Notes under the pieces: generated by a model
The model's input: the letters and a program-made list of their open reading frames with translations, nothing else
Told to the model about the DNA's origin: nothing
Databases searched by the model: none
Part shown: positions 19,118 to 33,100 of the stretch, one piece after another
Position numbering within the stretch: position 1 is the first letter of the stretch
How the letters are laid out: the number at the start of each line of letters is the position of its first letter
Position numbers and translations under genes: made by a program
DNA from: Antennarius striatus
Taxonomy: Eukaryota > Chordata > Actinopteri > Lophiiformes > Antennariidae
NCBI RefSeq assembly: GCF_040054535.1
Contig: NC_090782.1
Span: 24,478,501-24,542,500 of the forward strand
Direction: 5' to 3'
DNA: 64,000 nt

Positions 19118-21333
19118 ATTTTTATTGGTGAATTTATCAAACACATATTCGTACACGTTTTCCCTCAGAAATGGTCGTCATAGTAAATTCAGTAAAAGTT
19201 GTTTTTCCTGCTCATGCAGTAAAGAAAAAAGTTTCCTGACAGCCAATCAGATCAACGCCTTCGTTAGCGGGACATCCAATAAGAAAATATACAAAGACAT
19301 TTTTAGTTTTAGAATAGAATATGCACATTTTGATGTAGAAAAACATTCTCTTCTTCAGAGATCCTCTAACCCGACGGGGAAGGAGGTCTCACTCTCTCAC
19401 AAAAACCACCATTAGAACATTTTTTTAAAGTTTTTTTTTTTCCTTTCTCCTGCTTAAACATTTCTTACGCCACGTAAAACCATCCAACCGTTTATTTATC
19501 AATAAAACCAGAAAGCACAGGACTACAAGGACCAGAATGCATTGTGACACAAGCAGGAACATAAAAAGAGGGGGAAAAAACAGCAACAACAGGAACGACA
19601 ACGCTCTGCTGACGGATTCAGATCTCATCTGAAATCTTTTTTTAAAAACAACACAAATGTAATAAAAACAAGTTTTTCTCTTTTTGTACAGAAGAGAAAA
19701 AAAAATCAGTTTGTTTGCACGTGCTACATCCTCTGTCCGTCCTCCATCACAGTGCCTTCATCGTATGTACTGCATTTCCCAGCATGCCCCTGCTCGTCCA
19801 CGCACAGGGACATGCTTTGAAGAAACAAACAAACAAACAAAAAAAAATCTTTGCTGCTTTATCTCCAGAAAACAAGAAAGTCACTAAAAATTCAGCACCA
19901 GTGGGGAAAAAAAGGCCATTTTTGATTGGTTCGTTTTTGTTTGCGCAGAACATTCGTTTTACGATTTTAAGACAAAAGCAACACAATCTAGAAAAATGAT
20001 ATAGCCACGCCCCCTATGGCAGTAGAAGGCGGGGCTTGTGACTCCCACCGCTGCTGTTGGACTTGTCTTCAATGCCCCCCCCCCGGATAGAAAAGTCTTT
20101 GGCAGGTTGAGACGGCGGGCGACAGGAAAGGGGAGCGCTTGATTTTGATTTCAGTTCCAGAACTGATGATCAACACAGTCACAGAAATCATCAGGGATGT
20201 AACCCGACACCTCATGATGCTACGTTAGCCCGTACCAACTAGCTTCAGTCTGTAACGCTACATTAGCTTATCCCAGCGCCGTAAAGCCGTAAAGCTAAGT
20301 TAACTCGTTTTGGCAGAGACGGTATTTTTTTGATGTTGTCGGACGTGATGACGTCACATCCTGATGTCATCACATCCTGATGATGTCATCACATAAACAC
20401 AGAGTGATGTAAGCGTAGTAATTATCACACGTCTGTTTCTGTGACTGTTCTGGAGCTTCTGGTTCTTTTGGGTCGTGGCGATGATGATGATGATGATGAT
20501 GATGATGACGATGACGATGATGAAACACCAGGAGCGCTTTTAGTTCGTTCACCTTCACGCCCCTTTTGAAGCGTGTCTCCCCCTCAGAGGTCAGGGGTCA
20601 GGAGGTTTATTCCTCCCGTCCTCTGGTTTCCTGTTTGTCGTCTCAGATCCTCTCATGCTGGACTCAAAGTCCTATTGGTTGTTATTGACGATCACATCCA
20701 GACAGTTATTGATCGTTCTTCACTGATGAACGCAGCTCTGATTTCTGATTCTGATTCCGATTAAAGAAATCAGTGATTTTGTTTTCGTCTTTAAACTGGA
20801 ACAGGAACCACTAGCTGCCCTGGAAAGTTAAAAAAAAAAAAAAAAGTTCTCTCAAATCCCTAAAATCCAAGAGAAAAGATGGTAAAACAATTAAAACGCT
20901 AATGTAGCACGTTAGCGTAGCAGCGCCCCCTGCTGTCTGTTGTGATGTTGCGTCCACAGTGATTGAATATTACTGTCGGGTTGATGTTCCAGTTTGACCC
21001 CCCCCCCCCCTAATGTGTCGGACTGATTTAGATGCTAAATAGCATGATTGCTAATCCAGATGGGTTAGCCCGCTAGCTGGGTTAGCTTTGGTTGAATACG
21101 ATACGGTTTGTTTTGGCAACAAATCTCTAACGATCCACATGGAATCGGGGATCAACGGAACCAGCTATCATTCCAGGCTCCACCCCCTTCGTGACCGCCG
21201 ACTCCTCTGATTGGCTGACTTGCTGTGGTGTTGTTCAGATGGAGGTCAGGGGTCAAACGGGTTGTTTTGTTTCTTTACAGAATGGTGGCGATTGGTCCGA
21301 CTCAACGGAGAGGAGGAGGAGGAGGAGGAGGTG
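19118..21333 (-). other. efna2: Probable efna2 3' UTR
   Basis: About 2.2 kb between the efna2 stop codon and the last candidate poly(A) signal. AATAAA occurs on the minus strand at about 20610, 19495 and 19124, so several ends are possible. It contains A/T-rich runs, a GATGAT microsatellite (20480-20522), a poly-A run near 20830 and a CTCF-like motif (20923-20936). The limits are inferred. Confidence 0.45.
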
Positions 21334-21801
21334 CTACGAGGTGAGGAGGAGGAGGATGAAGAGGAGGACGAGTGACATCACGGCCAGGACGGGGGGGCGC
21401 GTCAGGGCGGGGCTGCAGCCGCCGGTGGTGTCGTCCGTCAAGAACGGCTCCGGGGAGTCGTACACGGAATCATCTGAGAGAGGAGAAGAAAGGTAAAAAA
21501 ACGCGCTGACGTGGTCACATGACCATCATGAAGCAGGAAGTTGATGCTTTTATTTTGGAGGAGGAGGAAGAGGAAGGTTACGGCTTACTGGTCGGCTTGA
21601 CGTAGATCTTGAGCTTCAGACATGCTTTCCCAGCCAGGTTTGGATGAGGAGACGCTGAGAAACAAACAGAAGTAGGTTGTAAACAAACACAACAACAATA
21701 AACAACAACAACAAACAACAACAACAACTCCAGACGCTGAATTTTACGAAGGATTTGAACGTCTCAGGTTCAGAGGAGACCTTTCTACTGTAAACCTGCA
21801 T

Positions 21802-21897
<96 letters not shown>

Positions 21898-24800
21898 TTA
21901 AGTGTCATTTAACATAAACTGAGTCCCTGTTCGCTGCAATTGAGCCACAATTTGGGAAATTTCTCCCAGACCGAAATTATGTCTCGACAGAAACCCCCCG
22001 CCCCCCCCACCCACACACACACACACACACACACCCATCACACTACGCTCTGTGTGTGTGTGTGTAAGTAGCAGTATTAGTGCTTAGTTGTAGCAGTGCT
22101 GGCACTCAGTACAGGGTGTAGTACTCACAGATGTAGTAGTACTGGCACTCAGTACAGGGTGTAGTACTCACAGATGTAGTAGTACTGGCAGTCAGTACAG
22201 GGTGTAGTACTCACAGATGTAGTAGTACTGGCACTCAGTACAGGGTGTAGTACTCACAGATGTAGTAGTACTGGCACTCAGTACAGGGTGTAGTACTCAC
22301 AGATGTAGTAGTACTCGTGTCCGGGCCGGAACTCGAAGCCGAGGCTGAAGGGCGTGAACAGCTGGAACTTCTCGGAGAACTTGAGGGGCCCGTTGGGGCT
22401 CTGGGGCCGGTTGCACTCCCAGCGCTTGAACCCCCTCCGGTGGTGGTCGCAGGTAGTGAAGCCGTCGTAGTTCACCATGTACAACACGTAGCGCTCCAGG
22501 CGCTCCGCTGGCTCCGCCCCCTCGTAGTGCGGGCAGTAGATGTCCAGGTAGTCGTTGATCGCCACCTCCACCGTGTACTCGCCCCGCGAGAACCTGCAGA
22601 GGGGGCGGGGAAACCGGTGTTAACCAGCCGTTGAGGCTCTCTGATTGGATGTTTGTAAGTGAAATGCATCTTGGGAATCGTTGTCTCGCAATCAGTAACC
22701 TTTGTATCCTGAACCAATCGATGCAACGCATTAGTAGCTAGCTACCGTAACGCAGCTACTTAAATACTCCTGGTCAAAGGTCGGAGGTGTTGGCTCCGCC
22801 CCCTGTGTCCTCACTCAGATTGCAATAAAGTTTTTTGTGACGGAAACGGATTAAAAGTGTTTTTGTCTCCACAGCTGCTGTAATTTATGACAGTCGAACC
22901 TCCTTATTAGAATAACGATCGATCGCAGAAAACAAACTAATCAAACTTCTTGTGTCTCTGAATATTCATGTTCAAACAACAACAGGCCCCCACGGGGGGG
23001 CCACGGGGGGCGGGGCGGGGGGGCGTCCAATCAGCACAGCTAATTTGTATTTTTCTAATGAGGTTTGAACTGACGGATTTGGTTTCTGGGGGTCCGTCCT
23101 GATTGGCTGGGCAGTCCGGGTTAATCACGGCTCTGGAAGGGGTTCTTATGGGGGGGGGTTCTTTTTTTGGGGGGGGATTCTTAAGGGGGGTTATTATGAG
23201 TTTACATACAGACGGATGAAAGCTAAAAACCACGTCCTCCAACAAAGTCAAGAAGAAGTCGGATTCAGGTCTGTCTTACCTGCACAGGTGAGTGCAACAC
23301 ATTAACCACATGTTAATAACACGTTAACGACACATTAATATTAAGTTAACCACAGTTAATAACACGTCAACTGCATGTTAACCACATGTTAACACATTAC
23401 CCACATGTTAACCACCTTAACACGTTAACCACACATTAACCACAGTTAATAACTTATTAACTGCATGTTAACCACATGTTAACACTTTAATCACATGTTA
23501 ATGACACATTAATCACATGTTAATGTGTTTATAACACGATAACATATGGCTATCGTGTTAACCACATGTTAATAACATGTTAACTGCATGTTAACCACAT
23601 GTTAATAACACATTAACCATACATTAACCACACGTTAACCACATGTTATTAACACATTAACCACACCTTAATAACATGGTAACCACACGTAACCATGCGT
23701 TAATAAAACACTAACCACATGCTAATAACACGTTAATAACACGTTAACCAGATAGCTTTCATAACTTTAAAAGAACCTGAGATGCTGAGTCAGGTAAATG
23801 TTACAGTGATGTCATTGTTTTGTTTTTACCCAATCATTGTGAGGATCCGGATCGGCACCAGGACCCGGACCTCAGACCCCCCCGAACCCCCTCACCTTTG
23901 CCTAACATTCCATCTGAGCTGCGACGGGTCTGAGCCTCACGGCGGACCCGTCACACACACCGACCGACTCGGACAGGGTTAAACGGTGATGAAGATGAAG
24001 TTGATGATGAGGATGGTGAGGGGGGGGCCCCGGGGCCGACCGCCTCCTCCCTCCATTAGAGCGATGAGTTACGACGTGAGAGCTGGTGAGACAGAGTTCA
24101 CGAACGCACCACCTGCTCTCTCAGCTGTTAGCGTCACCCAATCCTTCAGCTAACTGAGTTAGCGTGCACATTGCTAATGGCGTTAAAGAAGACGGAGAGG
24201 GCGCGGCGGAGGAGACACGCCCATCAGGACGGCTCTCATCCAGCAAGATGTTTCCTGCTGATCAAATCCACCTCCCAAACGCCCATCAGGAGGACGCGGC
24301 GATGCTGCATTCAGGCCACGTGGGAATAATCATCGCTCTGAGTTAGAGACCGAAAGTAACAAACTCTGTAGGGGAGCTGGAAGTGTTTTAATGCATTAGG
24401 ATAACTCGATCAGACAGAGGTCCATCTGGAGCAGAAACAACGCAAAGAGGAGGGGGCGGAGCCAAGCTCTTTATTAGCGTTGTTTAATTTAATACCAGAT
24501 GGGATTCTGGGTCGCTAACATCCACGAGCAATCTGATGTAGACACGAGTCAGACCTCACCTCCCTAATGCACTGATGTTGTATCCATCCGCCAACACGTG
24601 GTAAAGAACGAGATATGGTCTCACTGATGTTGTATCCATCCGCCAACACGTGGTAAAGAACGAGATACGGTCTCACTGATGTTGTATCCATCCGCCAACA
24701 CACGGTAAAGAACATGATACGGTCTCACTGAAGTATCCACCCACCAACACGTGGTAAAGAACGAGTTACAACCTCACTGATGTTGTATCCATCCGCCAAC

Positions 24801-27800
24801 ACGCGGTAAAGAACGAGAAACGGTCTCACTGATGTTGTATCCATCCGCCAACACGCGGTAAAGAACGAGAAACGGTCTCACTGATGTTGTATCCATCCAC
24901 CAACACGTGGTAAAGAACGAGATATGGTCTATCTGATGTTGCAGCCATCCACCAACATGTGGTAAAGAACGAGATGCGCCCTCTCGGCTCTTCTTCGCCC
25001 CCTGCTGGGCCAGCAGGTGTCCGACGGCCTCGTTCTCACGTCGGCTCGCCTCTCGTGTTTCTCGTCTTCTCCGTCCAGCAGCTGCAGTGAATCTCTCTCC
25101 TATATTTCACCTGTGAAGCCTCAACTCCCAGCATGCCTCAGACGCGTGATTTACTGTTTAATCTGCGCGGGTCTCTGAAGGCCCGGTGGGCGGGGCCGGA
25201 GCCGGATCATTCGTCAGTCCTCCTGACAGACCGGACGCACCGGCGATCCTCCAAAGTAGAGAAAAAGTGACTCGCTGACAGATTAAAGTTGGGATGAGCA
25301 CGTCGCTAACGCTAACCAGACGGAGGCAGCAGCTGCTCTCCGCTCAGGTGGTCCGAATGCTACGGAAACAGTCGCTAGCATAAATCTAGCATCCAGGTTT
25401 CGTACGTCACATTAAAAAAGAAAAACGACGACTGATGAATGAACGTTTCTGCCAAGTTTAAATCCCGGGTCGGAAAGCGAGCGAATCCGACCACAGATGA
25501 GTTCAAGTGCAGTCGGAAAATACGATGCAACGTTCAAGGGAACAAAAAGTATTTACTATGCACTGATCAAAATCATGTAAGAAAAGCAAAAAACTGGATA
25601 ATCCTGATAATGTAGTTTTGATATAACAAATTAAAGTTCAACCTGCAGTAGAGACTTTTGACCACTAGAGGGCAGCACGTCATGAGTCCCCAATAAAACC
25701 TGTTTGTGTGTTTATTCTCTTGGTTCTGGTTCAATTCACAATTTAAAAGATATCAGAAGGCTACAGATTTTCACCTGTAGAGATTTATTCACACCAAAGA
25801 CTTGAATTTATTTAATGTTTTATTAGGTGTTTTTTTTTTTTAGGGTTTTTGTTCAGAAATCCGTTTCTTTTAACTAGCATCATACAATCTCACCAGATTA
25901 ACAGATTATTCAAACGTTTCCAGTGCAGGAAAAGATGTTTTAGTATTTACTGGTCTTATACTAATCCGTTTATTTAAAGTATGAGCAACTCTTGATGTCA
26001 TTTTTAATTTGAACCTGATAAGCTTTAAGCCCCGCCCCTGTTTGGTTTGTTAGCCACGTTAGCATCAGTTACTGAACCGAGCAGGATTTTCCCACAGCAG
26101 AGAAGCGGCGCGGTCATACGATCGATGCCCTCTGGAGACGCGCCGCCGTCCATTGTGTTACTGTGTGCGTTCGTGTAACCCGAGTCCGTCCTGACAGGCT
26201 CACACACAAAGCCTACAGTGTCTCCTTCAAGTTCAGACAAAAAGCTACAAGCTACGAGACAAACCTATCTGATCCCACGTCCAACAACCCGATCGGATCC
26301 AATGTCCACGAACCCGATCCGACCTGCCGCTCACACTCACAAACCTCTGCGGCGACTTCTCGTCAAACCGGATCGGATTTCAGGGGAATAAACGTCCAGC
26401 TAGCGCTTCAATCCGGGAGCCGTTTGCTGGACGTCGCCTTCAGGTCTGAAAACGTAGCGCTAACGCGACGGGACAGACCATCAGGTGTGATTCACACGGA
26501 GTTTAACCTGTTGAATGAAGTTTGTTCTATCGTTGAATGTGGGGTTCCTCAGGGACGTATTCTGAGCCCATTCTAGTTTTTACAATTAAAGCTTCATTAA
26601 AATCTAATTAAAGTAAAGACATGATTAATAGATGTTAATTCAAAATGAAAGGCGCAGAGATTATTTGATTATTATTTATCTATTATTTTAATAGTTTTAA
26701 TATATTCATGGAAGCCTAATTTCACAAACTGGAACTATTTTATAATTTACTAAATTTTAACCAGGTTATTAAAATGAAGTGGAATTTTTTTTAAAATGAT
26801 CATAATTATTTATTTACTTTTATTTAAACAAACGTGGGGGTAACAAACGTTACTTTCATCTGAGTGAAAAATAAACATCATTTTTCACCATTTTCCTTAG
26901 TTTGATATTTGACGGCTGTTTTTTATTAACACTAATTTTATTCAAATGACTTTGCAGGACTAATTATATTTACGTTCATCTTTTATCTCCTCTTATTTGC
27001 TCCTCTTTATATTTTCTTTCTGATCTTTTATTTTATTGTATTTTATTCCTCATTCCTCTTGTCTTTAACATATATTTGAATGTCTTATTTCCATTGATTA
27101 TCTATTGGTGTCTGATTACTTCTGTATTAATAACTCCGACACGGCGTGACAACATTCCTGAGTCGTGTAAGATTCCGTGTCGAGGATCACGTTAACACAC
27201 ATGTTCCCTGAAACACGACTCCAGGCTCTTTGTCTGCTGTCACACGGTTAGCCTAGCTTAGCATAGAGGCTGGTAGAGCGGGGGGGGGGGGCTGTTAGCA
27301 TCCAGAGTTTGAACGCAGAATTACCCAGAATGCCGTAGTGAGTGAGGTCAGGTTAAAGTTAGACAACACCGGTATAAAGATCTGCCAGCTGTCAATCAAG
27401 GTGCCCCCCCTTAACCCCGCCCCTCCTCCATCGACCCCGCCCCCCCCACACAACAAACTGTGAGGTCGCCGCCGCTTTGTGTTGGTGATCTGAGAGGTGA
27501 AACCTGTCAGATACTTACAGAGACCCCCCCCCCTCTGCTCATGTGGGTCATGTGACCCCTGTTGGCCCCAGGACCGCCCCCCCCCCCAGGCCCTTCATTA
27601 TCTATAGTGCTGTCAGTCATCCCACACAGTGAGGAGGAGGAGGATGAGGAGGTGGGGTGGGGGTGGGGGTGGGGGGCGTCAGGAATGCGCTGAAGCCCAA
27701 CAGAAATTAAATCAACATCCTGGAGAACCTTGAAAGCCGTCCTTGAGAAGCCTGGAAGCGGCGGACGGCGTCCAGACAGACTCAACCTGGAAAATGAGGA

Positions 27801-29195
27801 GCCGTCCTGGAAAACTTTTGTGTTTGTGCCCCCTCCCCGATCCCTTCAAACCCCCCCAACCCTGGAGGGATCTGGTGCAGCTGGCCGCCTCTTTATCGCC
27901 TCCATCAGCCGCCGCCGCCGCTCACGCGGCAACGCGTCACATCCTGGAATTACAAACCCGATGCTCTGAAATCAGCTTAGAGACGCTTTACACTCATTTA
28001 CAGGAAATACGAGCCTCACCCCCCCGTTACCCCCCCGTTACCCCCCCAGGCTAACACCCTTTGTGCTGTTAGCCCAGCTTTCTAACGCAGGTAAACTGTT
28101 AGCCTAGCTTAGCCTTTAGCGCTGGTGTTTTCTTGGGGGGGCGGGCTAATATTTTTTTTAGGTGGAGGGGGGTGGATGGGGGGGGGGCAGGGGGGTGAAA
28201 ATAAAGTGATGTTGGTGACCTTCAGCCAGTTTGGTTCGTGTTTCCTCCTCTCCTTCCGTCCTCTCGTCTCTCCGTGTTTCTGTTCTCTCATCCTCATCGC
28301 CACCGATACGCTCCTTGTTGTCGTCGCCGTGGGAACGGCGAAGAGGAGGAGGTGAGGAAGACAGCGGCAGGAAAGTTAAACGGTGAAGGGAGCGACGTGG
28401 TTGGCTGCCGGTCTCGGGGGGAGGGGGAGGTTGGGACACACGGCCCGTGTGTTTGATTGGCAGGCAGGTCCGGCCAATTGAGACGAACTGATGGAGCGAG
28501 GCACGGTCGCCCGGGGCGACCGGGAGACGAGCTTCCAGAGCTGTCAGTCAAATGGCATGCGTTTTGGAGCATGGCCTCGCTCTCCCATGATGCACCTGTC
28601 CACCTGTCATCGGTCGGAGCGCCGACACGCACTTTGACCTCTGACCTCTAGATCTGGGTATCATCTAGAACCCGTCGTCCTCCACAACATCCGACGGAAG
28701 GATGAAACAAACAAAACGGCGCCCGCCGGGACACGCCCCCCGGGACACACCCGCCCCCACAGCTCCAGGAAACAACATCACCTGCTGCTCCAGACGCCCC
28801 CCCCCGAGACGGAATGAAGACAAACAGCAACACTGACACATGGCATCCCAGGACACGCCCCCGCCGCGATAATGAGTCCCCTGGCGTGACATCACGGGAC
28901 CGATCGACCAATCAAATCAATCAGCAGCCCCGCCAGGAGACGACGACCACGACACAACAACGACTCGCCAGCGGTCAGACACGCGCCTCGGCCAATCAGG
29001 CGTCGGCGTTTCAGCTGGACTGAAAGACGCCGAGTCGTGTTCCGTTCCGTCCGGCCTGACAGGAAGTGGCGACGTCAGCGGATCCAGGTGAGGTCATTAG
29101 AGGCGGAGCCTCTAGGGGGTTACGCCCCCCCCCTGAGCCACTGAGCCTCCAGTCAATACTTTACCCCCATCCTCTGTTACAATTAAGACACGTCC

Positions 29196-29260
<65 letters not shown>

Positions 29261-29373
29261 GGCAGCTCTTGTCATCAGAGTCTCACTTTTCCTGCCACCA
29301 TCTGCCCCGCCGAGCGTGTGTCTGTTATTAACCTGTCACACACACCATCCACAGCTCGTCACACACACTTCTC

Positions 29374-29422
<49 letters not shown>

Positions 29423-30079
29423 GCTGAAACGCAGTAATGTAGTTTGTCACGTTCGATCAGCTAAATGAAGAAGTCACCTGATCAATAGATGAATTGATAA
29501 TGATATCAGACCATCAGACAGGCTGGAGGCTCCGCCCACACAAACAACCAATCAGAAACAAGCATCTTGATCTGAGGTTCCGGTGAGGAGGAGAACCTCG
29601 TGGTGAGTTCAGGCGCGTCGACCGAATCGTAAAAAACGAGTTCTTAGCGTCGGAGAAAAGAGAAGCTAGCTGGACCTGAACCAGAACCAACTAATCATCG
29701 ATCGGGGGTTCTCACTGCTCGTGTGTCATCTTGTAAACAACAACAAAAATAAACAGGAGCCAATCAGCAGCTGTTGGTAAACACAAACAACGCGTCTGGA
29801 GTCCCACAGGGTCCGGCTTCAGTTCCACTGAGGTTTCACCAGAAACACGCCCAGGACCCGTCGTCACGGCAACACTCGCATCGGTTCTGAGGCGGCGGCT
29901 TTACCTGATGCGACACAGAAGCCCCCCCACCCCCACCCCCCCCTTGGATCCCGGATCGGGTCTCCGGTTCTAAGTCTGAGGATCAGCGTCCAGAAACACG
30001 AACGATCAGGGGACCAGCTGTGTGTGTGGGGGGGGCACCAGCCTCGGGTTTCATCCGACCCGCCTGACTAAACAACGAG

Positions 30080-30116
<37 letters not shown>

Positions 30117-33100
30117 GGGGGGGGTAACACGTCAGGAGGATGTCGGATCACATCGAGCAGCAGGACGCCCCAACGGCTTCTGTTTGATTCCCACCCATCT
30201 GCCCTAGTAAGGGGGTGCAGAGCGGAAGGTGGGGGTCGGGTGGGGGGCATGACTGTAACCAATGGATGGCCTGATGGTGGTGGTGGTGGTGGGGGGGGGT
30301 GCTCCTCCAAACTGTTCTTTATTCGTTCCAAACTTTCCTAAATTCTTCTGAACCAGATTTTTTTTTTTAAAACTCGGTTCTTCATCATTTTTAGACGTCA
30401 AAAAAAAATTTTTTGTCGGAATTTAAAAAGATAAAATTTTGATTATTTTTATTCTTAAAGTTGAAAACTAAAGTATTTTTTTAATTTATCGTCTCCATAG
30501 AGTAAAAAACAAAAGACCTTTTTTTTTTTTTTTTTTTGTCTGATTATTTGTTCAGAGCGGGATTTGAACCTCCAGCCTCCCGGTTATAAATACAGTCTGA
30601 AGCCGAGCGAGACGCAGCAGCGGCGCTTGGGGGGGGGGGGTGTGTGGGGGGTGTTAAAGGTCAACAGCGTTTGATTTGTTGCTCTCTGGAGCTGAAACAC
30701 GAACCCCTGAGGGTCTCGAACGCAGACGGCGTGTGCAGAGTCGACAGCTTCAATTCACCTCGTCCCTCATCTTCCTCACCAGACGGCCGTTTGGGATCGA
30801 GCGTCGCGATTGGACAAATCAGCAACGATTCATCGTCCGATTCGTCTTCTTCTCCCGATAAATTAAAAGCTGAACGTTTAGAATTTGAGGTCAAAGTTCG
30901 CAGCGAAAAAATATTTATATACAGAAAGAAAAAAGAAGCTGCAGAAAGAATCTGATTGGTTCTTCTGTCTCCGCTTCATTAATGAGGCTGAAATATTCAA
31001 GAATATTAATCAAAATATTTTGCTTTAATCTATGAATAATTCTAATGATCTCTTCATTTTTTTCCCGTCTTATTAAACTGAGTTTTTTCGGGCGACAAAA
31101 GTTTGCTAGGATAGAAAATAAAACGCTCGACGACGTGGAGAAATTATTGAAAGAATTTGTCAAAAATATCGGTAAATTAAACGTGTTGGAAAACAAGAAG
31201 GATTTTAGATTTGTTCATATTTTAAATAAATGAAAAATTAAAGCAGATTATTTTATAATAAAATCTGAATCATGAAATGAATAATGAAGAATAAATGCTA
31301 ACAAATAATAAAGTTAATAGAAGAATTATCATTTCTGGTTATTTGTATTGGAATACTTTAAAATGTAACTCATAAATATCCAATTTAAAAATGTTTATCG
31401 TAATATTTCAATTATTTATTTTCTTAGAGTATCAAAATATTTTTTTAAGGATGGGATAAATTTTTTTTAGAATTGTATTTATTCTGTCACTGTTAAAATA
31501 ATACATTGATTATAAAAACATTTAATAAAGTCCGGTAGAAAAAAAATTAAAATTGTTTTAAAATTAAAGGCAGTTTTGCCATGTTAAATTTTTTACGCAA
31601 ATATTTCTGGAACTCCTTTTACTTCTATTAAAATCATTAAAAAATATATTAAAGTTAAATGCAAAATCAAAAATTAAAAATTTGTGTTTTGGTGAAAATG
31701 AAAACTTTGTAAGGGAAAATTTTGGGCATTTAAAAATGAAGGATTTAAAAATTTGATTTATTAAAATCTGAACTCGAGCTTTGATTGGTTGTGAAATAAT
31801 AAAATAATTGCGGATGAAACCATAAATCTGGAGTAACAAGAGTTCATCTGGTTCTAGTTCTTCAGCCTGACCCCCCCCCCCAGAGCCGACAGGGGGGTCA
31901 AAGGGGGCGTCTGGAGGGTCTGTGGGCGAGGAGGGGGGAGGATTAGTTCTACTTGGTTGACCCCCCCCCCCCACACACACACACACACACACACTCACCC
32001 CAGTCCCGCCTGTCAACGGTCGATATGCTCCACCAATCACACGCTGCCGTCAACAATAGCTGCCATCATTCCCACAATTCCCTGAGAGGACGGAGAAGTT
32101 TCTGCAGAGATCCCCCCCACCCCCCCACCTCCAACCTCACCCCCCAGGACGGAGTCTCACTCTGATGAGGGAGGAAATCACTTCTGACGGCTTCGAGGTC
32201 GTCGCTCCAAACTCAAAAATAGTCCCGGGTTCTGGGGTTATTTTAGTCAAGACGCCTTGTGGGGGGGGGGGGGGTCGGTTCTAGACCCACATCGCTCCAA
32301 CGGGATGGGGGGGGCTGGAACCACCGCTTCAGGTAGAGGTCCAGGTGGGTTTAATGTGTCCCATCAGCGAAAACACACCAACCTCACCGGAAATCAGGTT
32401 CAATTAATCCTGAAGGATTAATAGTTCGACTTTGAGCTTCTAGTTTAGTTAAACCCCAACCCGCACCACTGATTGGACCGCCACCAGGCTCCGCCCCCTG
32501 CTCAGACACAAGCCGCCATCTCGACGGAAACGTCCCAGTTGAATTTTTTGAAGGAGATTTTAGTCACAGCTTTGATGTCAGCAAAAGTTTAACAAAGTCA
32601 GACTTTAAACTCAGATCTGGAGTTTTTTGTTTTTTTTAAATTGCCAATCGCACCCCCAAACAAACAAACAAATCATGTGACATCATCAAATCCCCCTTCA
32701 CCCCCAGGGAGAGGGGAAAAACATCTCCTCAGCTCCTGACGGGGCCCCCGCCCGGTGTTATCAGCACCTCAACACGGTCTGGATTACACGGCCCCAGTGG
32801 CTGCTGGGAGTTCTGCTAATCTGACCACCTCATAAATATGCCAGACAGGCGACTGAGGGAGGGGCCTGTCGCTCAGATGCACTTCCCGGTTGTTGCCACT
32901 CGGACCCCGTGACGGACCAATCAGCTGCGGCGGTGCCTCCCTGAGCCTGTCAGTCTGAGCGGAGGGAAAAGAAGACGACTGATTTATTTATGAGCCTGTG
33001 AGTCACAGACCAGTGAAGTACAGTCAGGGCTCTTTGTCTCCGTGACCTCCGACCTCTGCGTCTCCAGCGCCGCGAGCTGATTGGTCGTGACCGCTCCTGC

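Larger units (their letters stand above)
22594..26530 (-). other. efna2: efna2 intron 1, distal part (22.6-26.5 kb)
   Basis: Noncoding. It contains poly-G tracts near 22990-23170, a GTTAAC/ACATGT repeat (23290-23760), a 52-bp minisatellite (24570-24976), CTCF-like motifs (24995-25008, 25662-25675) and AT-rich sequence. No gene was found. Confidence 0.6.

Noticed and set aside
22297..22731. 144-codon minus frame and 105-codon plus frame over efna2 exon 2
   Set aside because: Shadows of the ephrin exon; only the frame giving IYCPHY and [16 protein letters not shown] fits the family and splices in phase.
28158..28650. Overlapping frames of 93-112 codons
   Set aside because: Both strands are open through purine/pyrimidine-rich sequence; no splice or protein evidence.
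30550..30600. tRNA gene
   Set aside because: A B-box-like word is present, but the spacing is too short for a cloverleaf and no A box or matching stems were found.
31564..32040. 158-codon minus frame
   Set aside because: AT-rich Phe/Ile/Lys translation running into a poly-G and CA tract; no recognisable domain.
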